NCBI GenBank assembly: GCA_015064895.1
Contig: SVRI01000019.1
Coordinates: forward strand, 1-43,317
DNA from: Oscillospiraceae bacterium
Lineage (GTDB): Bacteria; Bacillota; Clostridia; Oscillospirales; CAG-382
DNA length: 43,317 bases
Reading direction: 5' to 3'
The notes below the pieces were generated by a model that saw nothing but the letters and a program-made list of their open reading frames with translations, searched no databases and was not told the origin of the DNA. Positions 42,041 to 43,317 of this stretch are shown piece after piece (position 1 is the first letter of the stretch; every line of letters starts with the position of its first letter). The translations under genes were made by a program, and so were the position numbers.

Positions 42041-42763
42041 TTAATAAAGATTATGAGCTTTCCAAAACCCTGCATAGGATTCGTACCCAACATATTCGGC
42101 AACCTCGGAAAGAGTCATGTCCGATGAGGCTAAAAGCCGATTTGCAACATTTACCCTTATTTTCCTCACCTCGTCCTTGAAGCTGCCTCCGGTATGCTCC
42201 CTTACAAGCCTTTCGGTCTGTCTTTCGGACAGATGAAGCTCTTTTGCAAGGTCAGAGAGCTTTATTTTTTTGTTGTAGTTTGTGGAAATGAACTCCTGAA
42301 TTATAAATCCGTAGTCGGAGACGGGTTCGGCAATGCTCTTGCTTTCGGGACAGAGATAACTGCAAAACAGCGATACGTATGCCGATACCTTTGCATAGTC
42401 TCCCGTTTTTTTGAGACTTTCAATTTCAGAGAACAGATTTGAAATAACGCCGTTTCCGATGTCGGCTGTTCTTAGCTCCCGTACATCAAAATCCACCTGA
42501 AAAGCGTTGTGAAATACACCCGTATCCTTTTGGATACAGCAGTGAAATTCACCCTGAGGAATTATCATAATATGTCCGCTTTGGAGATTTATTTTGTTTT
42601 CACTTACGAGAAATGTGGCGTTTCCGCCGGTTATAAAATGAATCTCGGAGAAATTGTGCTTGTGAAGATTTGACGCCGTTTCCTTTGAGGATGAGAGAAA
42701 ACCGTTCATAAAAAAGGCACGGTGCTTTTCGTTTGCAATGGAAAAACTCAGTTCGTTGTACAT
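42041..42763 (-). CDS. AraC-family transcriptional regulator, C-terminus shortened
   Basis: 240 residues. N-terminal cupin (about 35-105: HKHNFSEIHFITGGNATFLV, GHIMIIPQGEFHC) as sugar sensor, a linker, then the double helix-turn-helix (KIKLSDLAKELHLSERQTERLVREHTGGSFKDEVRKIR and SDMTLSEVAEYVGYESYAGFWKAHNLY, quoted in parts). AraC proteins normally go on after ...FWKAF with about 12-18 more residues (K..G.TPSEYR); here the frame ends within HNLY, 20 bp from repeat copy E. The second motif may be weakened. Divergent from the sialidase-like gene, which it probably regulates. Confidence 0.87.
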   Translation of the reverse strand: MYNELSFSIANEKHRAFFMNGFLSSSKETASNLHKHNFSEIHFITGGNATFLVSENKINLQSGHIMIIPQGEFHCCIQKDTGVFHNAFQVDFDVRELRTADIGNGVISNLFSEIESLKKTGDYAKVSAYVSLFCSYLCPESKSIAEPVSDYGFIIQEFISTNYNKKIKLSDLAKELHLSERQTERLVREHTGGSFKDEVRKIRVNVANRLLASSDMTLSEVAEYVGYESYAGFWKAHNLY

Positions 42764-42814
42764 TTTACATTTCCTGACCCGACATTTATTTTTTGCGATT
42801 GTCGCTAATGCCTA

Positions 42815-42843
42815 TTTACAATAGACTTTTCTTTGACTATAAT
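42815..42843 (+). promoter_or_regulatory. Promoter of the sialidase-like gene
   Basis: TTTACA (42815-42820), 17-bp spacer, TATAAT (42838-42843), 42 bp before the ATG. Confidence 0.8.
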
Positions 42844-42885
42844 AGAATTATAGACGAAAAATAAAAGTAAGTCAAGGTGATGGAC

Positions 42886-43317
42886 ATGAAAATCAAGCTT
42901 TTAGGACAAGTTAAGACGGTAATGTCAAACCCCGATTCCAAGCATAACTACTTCGGCTGGCCTACCGTGTGCCGTCTTCAGAACGGTAAAATCGCAGTTG
43001 TGGCATCGGGATTCAGACTTGGTCATGTGTGTCCGTTTGGGAAAACCGTAATTTCCTACAGCGAGGATGAGGGCGAGACCTTTACTTATCCCTGTCCCGT
43101 AATTGATACACCGCTCGATGACAGAGACGGCGGAATACTTGCCTACGGTAAGTCGAATGTCATTGTCACATCCTTTACCAACACACGAAAATTCCAGAGG
43201 GAATCCACCGATAACCCATATGTTCACGCCTATCTCGATACCGTGACGGATGAGGAGGAAGAAAAGTACCTCGGTGCAAGCTATAGAATCAGCACCGATT
43301 GCGGAGTGACCTTCGGT
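42886..43317 (+). CDS. Sialidase/BNR-repeat family protein (partial, runs off the window)
   Basis: First 144 residues only, open to the window edge. Start at ATG 42886 with AAGGTG seven bases before it; ATG at 42880 in the same frame is too close to that RBS. WPTVCRLQNGKIAVVASGFRLGH, VISYSEDEGETFTYPC and YRISTDCGVTFG show the beta-propeller blades with Asp-box motifs (S-x-D-x-G-x-T-[FW]) of sialidase-like proteins. No signal peptide, so probably cytoplasmic and acting on imported glycans; it may be a non-sialidase glycosidase. Confidence 0.82.
   Translation, partial: MKIKLLGQVKTVMSNPDSKHNYFGWPTVCRLQNGKIAVVASGFRLGHVCPFGKTVISYSEDEGETFTYPCPVIDTPLDDRDGGILAYGKSNVIVTSFTNTRKFQRESTDNPYVHAYLDTVTDEEEEKYLGASYRISTDCGVTFG

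Overview
The window looks like chromosomal DNA of a gut-type member of the Bacillota (class Clostridia; Oscillospirales-like is my inference). The evidence is clean AGGAGG-type ribosome binding sites, TTGACA-N17-TATAAT promoters, an L-box lysine riboswitch, a serine T-box, an L21 leader, an L27 with a cleavable N-terminus plus its Prp protease, a type III glutamine synthetase, and abundant palindromic intergenic repeats. I see no tRNA, rRNA, CRISPR array, transposase or phage gene.

Layout. 1-5.2 kb: end of a large repeat, then a minus-strand group of a heterodimeric ABC exporter (two half-transporters) and a D-2-hydroxyacid dehydrogenase with a Cys-rich tail. 5.3-6.9 kb: a two-gene plus-strand unit of unknown role ending in a secreted copper-amine-oxidase-N-like domain protein. 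7.2-10.8 kb: minus-strand housekeeping genes (scpA, M50 protease, trmL, a LUD-domain protein, a SLOG/DUF1273 protein). 11-13.9 kb: an EF-G paralogue and a small PH-domain membrane protein. 13.9-16 kb: dapA-dapB under a lysine riboswitch whose antiterminator can be read directly. 16.2-27.6 kb: a long plus-strand series prmA, rsmE, a membrane protein, a CdaR/PucR-type regulator, ftsE, ftsX, an M23 peptidase with coiled coil, an S41-family protein, an rRNA 2'-O-methyltransferase and an 809-residue membrane protein. 28.4-30.5 kb: glnN (minus). 31.4-36.9 kb: serS, nadA, rplU-prp-rpmA, obgE (plus). 37.8-43.3 kb: carbohydrate genes: a GH94-type phosphorylase, a sugar isomerase/epimerase-like TIM barrel, an AraC regulator and the start of a sialidase/BNR-repeat protein.

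Most unusual protein-level points: (i) the S41 protein in the FtsEX/M23 cell-wall module has Gly at the catalytic Ser position but keeps Lys and Gln, so it should be a pseudoprotease; (ii) the 809-residue protein has the eight-helix layout and domain order of a P1B ATPase, yet its phosphorylation Asp, CPC and GDGxND motifs are gone, so it looks like a pseudo-P-type ATPase with a long acidic N-terminal domain.

Most unusual DNA-level point: five copies (about 480-560 bp) of a large imperfect-palindrome element and several copies of a second, smaller module fill the intergenic spaces. Their hairpin arms differ between copies but change in compensating pairs, which argues for selection on structure. 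In four of five large copies a homologous intrinsic terminator lies 10-55 bp from the same end, always in the same orientation relative to the gene being terminated. The small module sits exactly at the 3' ends of serS and the SLOG gene, supplying the last codons of the latter.
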